Below, piece after piece: positions 49,014 through 60,659 of a stretch of DNA of 64,000 nt; within the stretch, counting starts at the first letter, position 1, and each line of letters opens with the position of its first letter. The notes beneath the pieces were generated by a model that had not been told where the DNA came from, ran no database searches, and was given only the letters and a program-made list of their open reading frames with translations. The stretch comes from Gnetum montanum. Taxonomy: Eukaryota; Streptophyta; Gnetopsida; Gnetales; Gnetaceae. Position numbers and translations under genes: made by a program. The stretch lies in NCBI GenBank assembly GCA_015680685.1, contig MNCI01016273.1, positions 1,790,273 to 1,854,272 on the forward strand, read 5' to 3'.

Positions 49014-49857
49014 TGATGAGTAGTCAACAGTTCCTATACCCAACCATATGAATCACTACCATTCACTAAGTAATCCAATCAGATTACTTAGACTTTAGCT
49101 CTAAAAGTGCACTGGGTCTAGGTAGTGAATTTAATGGATGTGATTTTAGCCTTCTCAATTTCACTTGTGAATTGCAAAGGTATGGTTAAGTGTAACTAAG
49201 ACATATGATTTTTATCATTTTACATTTTTATTTAATTTGCATAAGTGCTAAAGATAAAGTAATTAAATATTTAAGTAATCTAATAGCTAATTAATCCTAA
49301 CATAAGCATCCATCCCCACTTTCTATACACATTCTAAACAAGTTGCAATGCTACTGGGTTAGCAAGTATTAGGCGCTACTGGGATTACCAACCGTTAATG
49401 TATGCTCAAAGTGGTTATACTTATGTATGTTAATTAATCATATGAATTAATTACTTAAAATCATTAAAGGAAGTTTCATAAATAATAAATGCATAAAGTA
49501 AACATTATGTTGAGTCCAAGTACTACAAGGTTTATAAAAAAAGCTCATCTTTATTACTATTCACATCAAGGTGCTCAAGTACATTAGTGCTCAAATAAAG
49601 ATTCATACACTTTTCAACTCCTACTACAGGAACTTAGAAAATATTCAAACTTTGGAAAGATAAAAATGCAAGAGTTTATCTAGCAAATAATGATTAGTTA
49701 CCATAAATGTAGTTAGTGCACACACATTTATAGGCAAGATTGGACACTCCGTTGATGCATACATGTCAACACAACAAATGATGCATCAACAAGTATGCAT
49801 CAATGGGATCATGTTGATGTGATCCCATTGATGTGATCCTTTGACCATGACTCATCA
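49014..49857 (-). repeat. Solo LTR, diverged subfamily
   Basis: Termini are TGATGAG and CTCATCA. The order of motifs matches the other minus-orientation LTRs (CCAACCATATGAATC, a GGTTAGCAAGTATTAGGCG-like repeat, GCTCATCTTTATTACT, minus-strand CTATAAAT at 49726-49733). No primer site lies to the left and no polypurine tract to the right, so it is solo. Flanks ATCTA and ATGCA are only partly alike. The U3 carries GATGCATC and an 11-bp hairpin instead of GATATC palindromes. Confidence 0.82.
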
Positions 49858-52800
49858 ATGCATGTTTATTCAACATAAAATTTTCCTTAATTTATCCCAC
49901 ACAAAGAAGAAGTAAATTTACTCACATGAAATCGACTTAATAACTCAAAAAAAAAACATTATTGAGATTAAAGAGGACTATTAGATGATAAACCTGGGAC
50001 ATCAATATTTAGAAAATCTCATGAGATGATGTTTATGCATGTTAATAATTAAGAAAACCAATTATGAATGTTTACATCAATTACAAAGAGTCATAATGAT
50101 TAAGGTATGATAAAAAAATTTATGAACACATGAAGAAAAGTGTGTAGGAAGAAGGATAATCAAGTACATATTATATGAAGTAATGTGAAGTAGTAGTTTG
50201 TATGGGAGAGAAAAAATAGGGTACTATTTATGTAAAAAATAATTTACAACTCAATTTGTATGGGACTTCAACAAGCTTAAAAGTAAAAAGTGATAATAGT
50301 TTGCAGATGATGATGAGATGTGTCATAAAGAAACTATACAAAAAATAAAATTACATGCACATGAAAAGAAAAAATTCATGAACCCTGATCAAGTCCAAGA
50401 AATAGGTATAACAATTGTAGCAAAGTGATTGTAAATCAAATCCACTTACCAATTATAAACATTGATAAAGAAGAATGGAAAGATGATTCATGATAAGTTT
50501 GGATTATGGAAATCAAATTTGTGAGGATGTAAGTAAAGGTGAGGTTTGTTCATATGAAAAAAAAAATACAAAACTTAATAATGAAGATGGAAACCATGCT
50601 TATAAGAAGAAAAAAAAAACCATATCAAAATCTATTTTGTATAAGACCATGAGAAACAGTGACAAGCTTCTGTGACTAATGACTTAAGTGAATGAAATTA
50701 AATCCTTGATGAAGGAAGAATACATGGAAGTGAATAAGAAGATTGTAGTAAAAACAAAAAATTCTACAAAGGATGGAAAACCTCATTTATACACACTAGA
50801 TAATTTTTTTTAAATGGAAAAGTCTATGATTCATTTGATTAAAATGATGAAATCACCATGTATAAACTATGGAAATATAATTATAATTTTGATAATAATC
50901 TTGATGGGAAAAATATTTATCCCTGTAATTAAAATTTTGATACATGGAGTTTAATGTGGATTTCATGTTAATTTAATCATTGTACCTCTTTGAGAACTAC
51001 ATAGCTTTTATTTCTTGCATTTTATGTCACTAGGATATGTAGACAACAGAGGCAAAGGATTCTAGTATAAGCCCTTTCACTACTCTTTGGAGAATGAATT
51101 TAGAGTTAGATGTAAGTAACTTTAGGAATGTGTTCTAGCTAGCTTGAGTATTATTATGTCTTAATGTGTGTTTGGGTTGTTTGTGATATTTCTGTGTGTT
51201 GTATTAGGGATCAATTTATTATGTGATTATCCTTAGCTACTTTTTTAACCATTTGAATAACTTATATTATATGGTTTTTAATACACTTGTAGGTTGTTGT
51301 AGTTGTTGAGATGTAGTCCATCCTAAAGTTCATTATTAATCTTTTATGTCCAATAGTAATTTTGAGAATTTTGCATGGTGTAGTACAACACTTGCAAGGA
51401 TGATGTTGTAACATTTTTTTTTATTAAAGTTCAAGGTTGTAATCAACTTTTAGTAGTATGAAGTATGAAACTTATCCAAATCATACATGGTGGATGTGCA
51501 AGGTAATTCTAATAGTTTTAATAGATTACTTTTAAATTCTATTTAATATAAAGAAATTTGATTCAAATTAATTTAGAAGATACTATAAACATATGGTTGC
51601 CACTTCAACTTAATTTGGGTTCTAAAGCTCTATCTTTCCTACCATAGACTAAAGCATTTCTGATTATATGTGAGTAATGATACAAGTAGTAAACAAAGAA
51701 ATTTGTGCTATGAAAGTGATGGTTGTAGTAAAGCATGAAGGAAAAAAAAGGATAGAATTAATCTTTCATAAGCATGTGTAACTAGAGGAACCAATGATGG
51801 AGGAGGTAAGTGAGATAAAATGAATGCCCTATTTGAAAAAATCTAGAATTTGTAAAAATATTTTATAGAAGTAAATAGGTTTTATGAACTTTTGTTGCCA
51901 AAGGTAGAAACGATTTGAAAATTCAAGAGTTCACCAATTAGGTTCAAATCCATACTTGAGAAATCTAAGATTGATTACAAAAAATAAAATTGCTTCTCTA
52001 CAAATTTACCTATGAAGGAATCATATAGAACTATATGACGATGTGCTAGATGACCATTAGGTATAGGTCTAAGAGCTAAAGTGTTTGGTTGAGGCAAAGT
52101 AGACAAAATTTGAAACATTTAAAACTCAATTAGCTCTTGAAGCAAAGACCATAATGATGAGGAAAAGTGTTATCCACTAAGTTTTAGGTAAAGACACCAA
52201 AAGTGTATAGCAAGAACTAACATGACAAGTTTATTGATGTTTATCTTTATGAATTTGAGAAGTTTTTAGAGTCACACAAATACCTAAAGTAGAAAAGGTA
52301 AAAGTTGTTGCATAGTTTTTATGAAAGTTGCAAAGACTTGGTAGTTGGGATTTGTTCAAAAATAAAAGAAAGAAATACCTAAAAGGTCTATTAAGATGTG
52401 GAAGAAGTTTTAGAAGGCTTTGGTGAAAAATATTTGTCCTAAAAATTTAGCAAATGGGGCATGTATTAGATTGAAAGAGAGTGCACAAATAAACATGTTG
52501 GAAGATTATAATTAGTAATACTAAGAAATTTGACTAGAAATTCTTGATATCATTGAGACCATGAAATCTTAGTTCTTTCAATATGATCTTAAATCTTGAG
52601 TTGAACATGAGCTAAAAACCAAGAACACAATGGAATACATGGAGATAATTCAAGTTTTTGGAGGTTTGACTAATTGAAAGATAATGATGATTGAGAAGGA
52701 TGAATAATAATAATAGCAAGATACTAGAAGATTTAGTAAGAGATTTGGTGAAGGAGGTGGTTTCGTTGTTTTCAAGGATTGCATCCTCTAGCACCTCTAA

Positions 52801-54902
52801 CTACTTAATCATCTTACATAGAATAGGAGAAATATTAAAATTCTTATAAGCATAAAAAGTTTAACGATATGAGAAAATGGTTTTAGGGCCCAACTACAAA
52901 TCAACTATGATAAATTAAAGTGGAATATTATATCTATGTGGAAAAACACTTGGCCCAAGATTATTCTTAGAGTTCAATAAATAGGAATAATAAGAGAGGA
53001 TAAGATGGAAACCATAGATTAAATGCACTTGAGTATCAACATGATCCTTGATTAAAAGTGACTGAGGCAACTAAACAAGAAGATAAGATAGGGAATTTTG
53101 GGATAATGCATTAGATTTTTCAACGTTTGGTAGTGGTAGAAAGGAATGTCAAAAGAGATAATTAGGTAAAAGATGCTAATCTTCATTCAATACAAATGGT
53201 GTCAATAGGGATTTTAAGGAAGAATATGAATGCCTTGGTCAACATAGATGTCACAACATAAAATTTTGCCTAGGTTTAATGATTTCATTTAATGCATTTA
53301 TTTACTTATTTAAATTTTTCAAATGTGTTTCACTAGGTAATTTCCAATTTCATAAACTAAATAATATGATTATATTATTGATGTTGTTGTTGGTATTGTT
53401 ATTATTATTATTCTACTTAAGTGAATACAACTTTATTGTTAAATTATTTTGTTAAAGTTTTGTATTCTTTGCTTTTATTACTAATGATGCTTAATCATAG
53501 ATCTTCTATATATTTTATGGTTAAATATTAAAATGTAATTACTCAAATTTTTTCTTTCTTTTAGTTATCATGCCTTTGAAAGTCTTTAACTATGCATATC
53601 TTATTATTTTTGCATAGTTTTTTATTATGAACATTTAATTATGTATATTTTATTTTTTAGTATGTACATGTCATAGAACATTTAGGATCCTAACCTTATC
53701 TAGGCCTTACCATTTGTTACTTTTTGTCATTTAACTAGAATTCTGAGCTCATTATTAATTATAATTAAATATTAGATAAAATATATTTATTAAAAAAAGT
53801 GCCTTAGAATGATGTCTTATCTAGCCTTTGGCCTTGCCAATGTGTCTGGAATAGTCAAATATGCTAGATATTAAATTTTTAGTTTTCATGTGAGTTTTAG
53901 ATTTGGATTGTAAAGCTAGGCTAAGTGATGCTTGGATATGATTTCAACATATGAATGTATAGTGTGTTTAGTATAGATCTTGTAGGTTCAAATAGATTTT
54001 CATTTGGAATTCTTGAATGTTAGTTATGAGTCCTTTAGTCTCAAGGGTATTAGTTGGAGGGAGAAAATAGGAAATAGAATTGTGAAAATACAAGAGAAAA
54101 AAGTGAATCAAATGTAAAACATAAGAAAATGTATAACCCATATACCTAAAACATAATATATATTGCTCTCTTTCACTATTTTTTTTACATTACCAATGAT
54201 TGTGTAATGATGTTTTTTTGGGATCATGACATAAAAACTATTTAGATTCTTTTTTCTTCCATTTGAAATTTCTACCTTATGTATACACATATTTATATTA
54301 TGTGTCATTATGCATCTGGTTTTTCTACTTATAAATAGACCTTTTTCCTTCTATTATGTCTTATTTTGGCTCATGGGAGGCCTTTGATGCATTAGTTTGA
54401 GGTGAAGTAAAAATATATTACAGGAGTTATGGGTAGGAAAGGAAGCCAATAAGAAGCTTTAAAAGGCCTTACCAACTTTGTAAGAAAGCTTATTCTATTT
54501 TTTTTCTTTTCATGTAGCTAATTTACTTTATTGTGGATTTTGTAATCTTTTACTCTACTAGCTAATTCTTCACTATTCTTTTATTAAATTAGTTATTAAA
54601 TTGAGAGTCTATTAAATTTTTATGTGTCTGAGCTTATTTTATATAGAAATTTTTATTGAAATTTTGTTAAAATAATTTTCTATCTTTTTTAAAAAATTAT
54701 GGAATATGTGGTAACTTTCATCAATTTTCCTCTTAGATATTTCATGTTCACTTTGGATTAGTATTTGATATAGATGGAATTGTGCAAGATTTTTTGTGGA
54801 ATTTTGGCTATTATGAAATAATTTTTAGCTATTTTTAAAATATTTTAGAAATAAGAATATAATAAAAATATATATATTATGCTTGACTTTGCTCAGTTGA
54901 TA
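49858..54902. other. Unassigned AT-rich region
   Basis: About 5 kb with no recognised domain. Between 51900 and 53300 the plus strand has weakly protein-like Lys/Glu/Leu-rich stretches (for example ETFKTQLALEAKTIMMRKS near 52115), which may be a very decayed element. 54300-54480 has a TATAAATAG and a TTTAAAAGG, loosely LTR-like. Nothing is firm enough to annotate as a gene. Confidence 0.35.
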
Positions 54903-54907
54903 GTGGG
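54903..54907. repeat. Target-site duplication GTGGG of solo LTR (left)
   Basis: GTGGG is repeated exactly at 55903-55907, on the other side of the LTR. Confidence 0.92.
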
Positions 54908-55902
54908 TGATGAGACATGAAATTGCTCATATTGCTGATGGTCGCGTTAAGGCACCCACGTTATTTCATATATCATGGGCCGCGATATCGTGTATGCAAT
55001 ATATCATGGGCCACGATATCGCGTATGCGATATCGCAGTCAGCCGCAATTTCTATAAATAAGAGGCGGCTCTCCCTCATTTTCATCCCAGTTTTAGAGTA
55101 GCGAAGCTTTGGCAGTTTGATCCCTCCAGAGTTAGAATTTTTCCCGTAATGTGGTGAATGTAATTGTACGGTGTCTTTATTTGAGTGTGTCGTACTTGGA
55201 CACGCACATGACTGACAATAAATATCGAGATTACTTCATCATTGTAGCATTCACTTAGTTTATTTATTTAATGTTATTTATTGCTTTCATAGCGCGGTGT
55301 GAGTACGACTTGACTACGAGCACCTACGGGTGTGTACGGCTAGTTAAGGAATCGGTTACTCATCGCGATTAGTATCTCACCCTTAAACTCCTAGAAGCGG
55401 AACGAGTACAACTTGATTACGAGCATTTAAGTGTGACTGCTTGGTAGCCCAGTGGTGTAGCTAGGGGGGATCTACGCTTGGTAACCCAGTGGTGTATTTG
55501 GGGTCTACGCTTGGTAATCCCAGTGGCGTACCTAGGATCTATGCTTGGTAGTCCCAGTGGCAGTCATGCACGAGGTCCAAGATGTGTACGGTTGATCAAG
55601 GAATTGGTTGCTTGTCGCACTTAGACTAGATTAGATTTCTTACCCTTTTCCTCTTAGCTTAGCTTAGTTAGTATTATTTTCCACTACCTTCAGGAGTAGC
55701 ATAGATTAGGACACATCATACACCTCATCTAGACTAAACCATACGTGACATATGCAACACTAGTCTAGGTGGGAAGACAACGAACTATGACCTAAGGCTA
55801 ACTATCTAGGTGCACAACTAGTTCATCTGTGGAGTTCGACTGGATCGCGTGTGCGACGCTTGTTTCGTATGGTTGATTGTAGGGGTACCTTGCTACTCAT
55901 CA
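54908..55902 (+). repeat. Solo LTR with exact duplication
   Basis: 995 bp from TGATGAG to CTCATCA with GTGGG on both sides, so internal sequence was lost by LTR-LTR recombination. It is the least decayed LTR here and keeps many CpG. The U3 has two 31-bp tandem units (54968-54998, 54999-55029), each with CGATATCG, then TATAAATA at 55053-55060. The downstream part has four copies of a 33-37-bp unit starting CTTGGTA (55440, 55477, 55510, 55544) and a repeated GAGTACGACTTGA segment. Confidence 0.95.
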
Positions 55903-56321
55903 GTGGGAATCACAAATATTTAAGATGCCCTCATTTGCATGCAATATTGAGGTGTTGCATAATATGCATCGCCCTATGGGATTAAGGGTTTGCATGGATT
56001 TTCTACCTTGGGATTTACTTCGTAAGTTCATGTGCAGCTAAGAAACTAGCTAAGATCATTGCACTGAGAAGTTGAGTCTAATGGTGTATGCTGAGAAATA
56101 GTCAAGGCCTATCCTTTTAAGATGTATGCCATGCCCATTGATAATATTCATGATGAGGCTATTATCAGGACTTGACTATTAAGGACTTTCTTAGCTTACT
56201 AAGATAATTTGATGTTAGTAGTGAGGTGATACTAAGATCTATTGGTATATTTTTGGTTGTGAGGGTAACTAAGACCTATTCTTTGAAGATTCCTAAATTA
56301 AATATAAAATGTTTAAATAAT
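55903..56321. other. Unassigned stretch with weak RT-like traces
   Basis: Plus-strand words such as MHRPMGLRVCMDFLP near 55965 and an FxKMYAMPI-like stretch near 56120 faintly recall a gypsy or copia pol. The signal is too weak to assign. Confidence 0.3.
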
Positions 56322-56490
56322 GAGGGGTTAGGTAAGTGATAAGACTCTTAATTTGAAAGCTCCAAGTTATGGGTTTGATTTTGATGGGCAATGCTTAGTT
56401 ATAAAGATCTATTTATATATGTTGGACTATATCTATTTTATAGCTATTTTAGGATTCCAATATTCCCCTTCCCCCTTAACAAAAAAAAAA
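56322..56490 (+). mobile_element. tRNA-derived SINE
   Basis: An RNA polymerase III A-box-like TAGGTAAGTGA at 56329-56339 is followed 32 bp later by a B-box-like GGTTTGATTTT at 56372-56382 (consensus GGTTCGANNCC). The intervening AAGACTCTTAATTTGAAAGC and CTCCAAG resemble a tRNA anticodon-arm region. A non-tRNA body of about 95 bp and an A10 tail at 56481-56490 complete a typical short interspersed element. It would depend on LINE proteins for movement. No clear duplication was found at the flanks. Confidence 0.72.
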
Positions 56491-57129
56491 GGTATATTTT
56501 TGAAAAATTTGTGCCATATTTGGATTTGGAAATATTTTTGGAATTTTTAATTAAAAACCACTGTATAGTCTATATATTAATACATTTAGCCTAAATCATA
56601 TATGCTTCATAAATAAGGAAATAATAATTTCTCTTACTTGAGGGTTCTTAACTACATTTACATTTTAGTGTAAGGAGGTTAGATTAGCTAATAAAATTTC
56701 AAAAGATGGATATTAAATGATAAGTGGATTAATTATGTATAAGATGGATCCTCTCATCATCATCATTACTTTAGTGTTATCCCAACAACATGGGGTCATC
56801 TACATGAGTTCTTTTTTTTCATTCACCTTAGAGCTAGATATTTATTTATTTATAGTTTCTTCAAATCATCTTCCATTATTTTTTTCTATGTCCTCTTTGG
56901 TCTTTCTTTTGATGGATTTCTTGATGTAATGTTCTAGGTTACTAACCAAAATTTCTATCACTAGACTAGGGAATGCCCTAACATCTACAAAATCTAAAAA
57001 ATAACTCATCCATAATATTTGGCAATGTTTTATAGCTAGTTGTCAATATAATGCTAACCCTTATCCTTTTGTATCCAAGTTTTTGAGCAACTATTGATTT
57101 CCTTATAAAATCAAAACTAAACTGTCACA
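56491..57129. other. Unassigned AT-rich stretch
   Basis: A Phe/Leu/Ser-rich open frame (56717-56929) is compatible with chance in AT-rich DNA. No motif was recognised. Confidence 0.35.
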
Positions 57130-57900
57130 ACAAAGGCCAAAGAAGTAAAGGCAATGGTCAAGATTAGAAGTGAATGATTCATAGCTTTAATAAGCTTAAT
57201 CCTCCTACTTTCTCAAGCATTGAAGATCCCACTATTATTATGAACTAACTAGAAATGTTGGAGAAAGATTCTTAAATCTTACATTACAATTTTTTTGAAA
57301 ATACATTTTTAGCTTTATATCAACTGGAAGGTATGGTTGAACAATGGTAGAATTCAAGACAAAGAAACAAGCAATAGAAAGATGATGAAATATAATGGAA
57401 ATAGTTCATTGAACTCTTTGAAGATAAATATCTTTCTAAAGCCTATAAGGAGAAGAAAAAGAAGGAGTTTAATTGACTAATCTAGAGGTCCATGAATATG
57501 GCAATATTTGTATTGAATTGTATGAATATGTTTCTAATTTTCTACAAAATGAAATTATTTGTACTAGAAGATTGTCAAAGAATTAAGAAATTTTAGTAAA
57601 ATCATAGTTGTAATATTAGCCCTAGATAATTATGAAGAGGCAGAATGTCAAGCCATTACATGGAGAAAAAAAATGGATGATGTAACCTAAAAAGATAGGA
57701 AGAAAAATAAAGGAGCATAATCTAGAGTTGGTCATGAAAATTCAAGTAGCCTAGGGGATTGAATGGATTAGTCCATTAACAATCTACGGGACCTAATGGG
57801 TAGGTACAACCGTATAATTTTCGGTATTTACTAGGATCTAATATTTTCTTCTATTGTAACAAGGTTTACATTTTAAAAGAGAATGTTTGAAAATTCTTTA
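57130..57900 (+). pseudogene. Gypsy gag of another family
   Basis: Plus-strand, frame-broken remains of a Retrotrans_gag domain: KLNPPTFSSIEDPTII near 57195, FLALYQLEGMVEQWWNS near 57310, FIELFEDKYLSKAYKEKKKK near 57405, then a CNKVYILKENV-like stretch near 57860, probably a lost zinc knuckle. The wording (LEGMAEQWW, FEDKYLSKAYKEKK) is closer to chromovirus-type or Tat-type gag than to the Athila-like gags here. Flanking LTRs were not found. Confidence 0.72.
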
Positions 57901-58047
57901 GAGTAAAGTGCTATGCAAAATAAGAGGATGAAGCTATCATAAAATCCTAGGATGCTTCAAGAAAAAAGTGAAGGAGCTACTAATAATCCTATAGATAGCC
58001 AAGAAAATAAATGGCTTAAAAATAATCAAGAAAGAGGTGGAATATCT

Positions 58048-58620
58048 ATGAATTAGGGATAAATTTATGGTATGCTAGGGATAGATATAGAGAAACAACT
58101 CAACGTTATGTTTGAGATTGAAGGCATTTTCTATGCATAACCAATTTTTATTCTTTTTAATCCTAGAGCTATTGTAACATCCTAGTTTTACATACCTCAT
58201 CTTGGTTGCTATGTTTGTATTGTAAACCCTTGATGTGGTATTTGTCTAAGCTTTTTCTTATATCTGTAGCCTTTCTTTTGCTATGTGTTAGTTTTCTTTG
58301 ATATTACTGTATGTTCTTGGGTATATTTATGGGTGGAAGATTTATGAATTAGGGTTAAATGTATGCTATAATAGGGAGACATATAGAGGAACAACTTAAT
58401 GCTATATTTGAAACTAAAGGTACACTTTATTTATAGTCTATTTCTATTATTTTTAATCCTAGAGTTATTGTAACATCTTGGTTTTAGATACCCCACTCTA
58501 GTTGTCATGTTTGTAATTTGAATATTTGATGTATTATATGTCTAATCCTTGCCTTGTATTTGTAGCCTCTTTTTGTTTTGCCTTATTGCTCCTTGATAGT
58601 ATTAAGGGGAGGGGGTGTTG
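58048..58620 (+). repeat. 295-bp tandem duplication, possible protease or LTR-start region
   Basis: 58048-58342 and 58343 to about 58620 are two diverged copies. Both contain TATGAATTAGGG, a region readable as FILFNPRAI (a protease-like FDSGA relic, tentative), ATTGTAACATC(C/T)T, and TGTAGCCT near the end. TGTAACATCC also resembles the start of many plant gypsy LTRs, so the copies could include LTR sequence. A purine tract (AAGGGGAGGGGG) lies at 58604-58615. Confidence 0.6.
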
Positions 58621-58646
58621 CATCCTAAAAAAATATTAATAATGAG

Positions 58647-59521
58647 TGATCAGTCATGATTTTGTCAACTCTGATATCAAAGCCTTGATATCAGATACAC
58701 GATATTAGGTCCCATGAAGCGATGTTGGATATCCAATATCGGCTCTTCCGTGCTAACCTATAAATACAACACTCAAGTGCATGGTCAGGATATAGTTTAG
58801 TTTCAGATTTTAATTAGCATTTTCATAGGTTATTAATTTATAGTTCTGTTATTTCCTAGTGCATGCCCGTAGTATGATGTTTATAATTGTATGACATCCT
58901 TATTTGACTATGACGTACTTGGACACATTGCATATAAAAAATAAAGATCAACATTACTTTCATCATTGCAACATCCACTTAGATTTATTAGTGCTTTAAT
59001 TATTTAATTGTTTAATTATTTCCTATTTTCCTTAGTTAATGTTTCAATTTATTACTATTTACAATTCCTATCATTAAGCAAAATGAGTACAGCTATTCAT
59101 GAGTGCTTAAGTGTAATTACCTGGTAACCCAATATTATATCATTTGGTAAGCCCAGTGACATATGTTAGTAATCCTAGCAATAGTCTCACCAAGTCCAAG
59201 TATGTGCAGACGATTAAGAATGGATACTCATTACACATAGGCTAGTTTAGATTTTACTTTCCACTATTTATTAGCTTAATTAATTTATCTATTTATTGTC
59301 ATTAGGAGTAGTATAGGATTAGGCAACATCAATCATATGCCTCACTTTGGACTAAACCATATGTAATAAAGCTACCACTAGTCCAAGTGGGAAGACAACG
59401 AACTATGATTAGAGCATAACAATTTAGATGAACAACTAGTCCCATCCACAAACTTCAACCAAATTGTGCATGAACACTTGTGATTCATATGGTTCAGTGT
59501 AGGGGCCCTCACTACTCATCA
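58647..59521 (+). repeat. Old 5' LTR of an Athila-like element
   Basis: It starts TGATCAG and ends CTCATCA. TATAAATA is at 58759-58766, preceded by GATATC-type motifs from 58670. CTGGTAACCCA repeats lie near 59121. The following TTGGTGTTGTTCCCAAGG matches the primer-site consensus at about 11 of 17 positions, so this is a 5' LTR whose leader is interrupted by element 6. No duplication could be tested because the other end is outside the window. Confidence 0.85.
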
Positions 59522-59566
59522 TTGGTGTTGTTCCCAAGGATGATGCTATTTATCTAGATTAGTTAT

Positions 59567-60584
59567 TGATGAGACGTGATTCGCATGAGCTGCAATATCG
59601 CGTCGTCCCCTGCGATATCGCATACACGATATCGCGGTCCACTGCCATATCTATAAATAAGAGGCAGCTCTCCCTTGTTTCCTCATCTTGAGTTAAAAGT
59701 AGGGAAACTCTGGTAGTTTGATTACTCCAGAGATAGAATATTTTCCATGTGCCTGCAGTAGGAGTCCTAAAGTGAACAAATCTTTATTCGAGCAACATTG
59801 TACCTAAACACAAGTTGTGTACGACAATAAAGATGAACTTCCTAGATAAACCTTGCAGTGCATGGAATAGGATTTTATTTATTATTTTCTCTCTCACCCT
59901 TAATCTCCTAGAAAGCGGTATGAGTACAACTTGATTACGAGCATCTAAGGATGTGTATGGTTAGTCAAGGAATCGGCTGCTCATCACAATGCGGTATGAG
60001 TACGACTTGATTATGAGCATCTAGTGTGACTACTTGGTAACCCAGTGGCATATTTAGGATTTGCACTTGGTAATCCCAGTGGTAGTCATGCACAAAGATG
60101 TGTATGGTTAGTCAAGGAATCAGTTTCTGATCGCACTTAGGCTAGATTAGATTCTCTCAACCCTTTCCTCCTAATTAAGTGCCTCAATATGACCACTTCA
60201 AGAACGTGCGTTACGCGTGGTGATCCCAACAACGATTAGCGTTTGGTAGCTGCGGTTGCATCAGTTCAGGGTATGTACGGTAAGTGGGAACAGATGCTAA
60301 CACTAGGTAATTTAGACTTAGTTCATTAGTTAAAGCTATTTAGTTTCTTCAACCCTTCACCTCGATAGCATAGGACATAAAATATAAAAGCTATAAAAAT
60401 CATATACCTCGAACTTACTTAATCATACACTGTGACAAATACAAGTAAGTCTAGGAAGACAACGAATGATTAACCCCAAGTGTTCCATGGGGCATGTAGG
60501 CACTTAGTCTGCGGAGTTCGACTGGATCGTGCGTGCTACGCTCATTTCTTATGGTTGAGTGTAGGGGCACCTCGCCACTCATCA
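59567..60584 (+). repeat. Element 6 5' LTR
   Basis: 1018 bp from TGATGAG to CTCATCA. The U3 has AATATCGCG, CGATATCGC and CGATATCGC within 85 bp of the start, then TATAAATA at 59652-59659. AATAAAGAT occurs near 59827. Two copies of a GCGGTATGAGTACAACTTGA unit (about 59914 and 59990) and CTTGGTAA-type repeats near 60033-60085 follow. Confidence 0.93.
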
Positions 60585-60585
60585 T

Positions 60586-60603
60586 TGGCACCGTTGTCGA
60601 GGA
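60586..60603 (+). other. Element 6 primer-binding site (tRNA-Asp type)
   Basis: TGGCACCGTTGTCGAGGA starts two bases after the LTR. 14 of the first 17 positions match the tRNA-Asp 3' end complement. Confidence 0.88.
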
Positions 60604-60659
60604 CTAAGTGTTTGTGCGCTGAATAGAACATAAAGGATATCACTCACATCATTGGGAGC

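Noticed and set aside
49014-49857. 5' or 3' LTR of a complete element
   Set aside because: Neither a primer site on the left nor a polypurine tract and 3' region on the right could be found, so a solo LTR is more likely.
50490-50675. Lys/Asn-rich small ORF as a gene
   Set aside because: Composition follows local A-richness, and no motif, neighbour or repeat copy supports it.
56353-56594. Two overlapping hydrophobic ORFs
   Set aside because: They lie across the SINE and its A-tail. The polymerase III box arrangement explains the sequence better.
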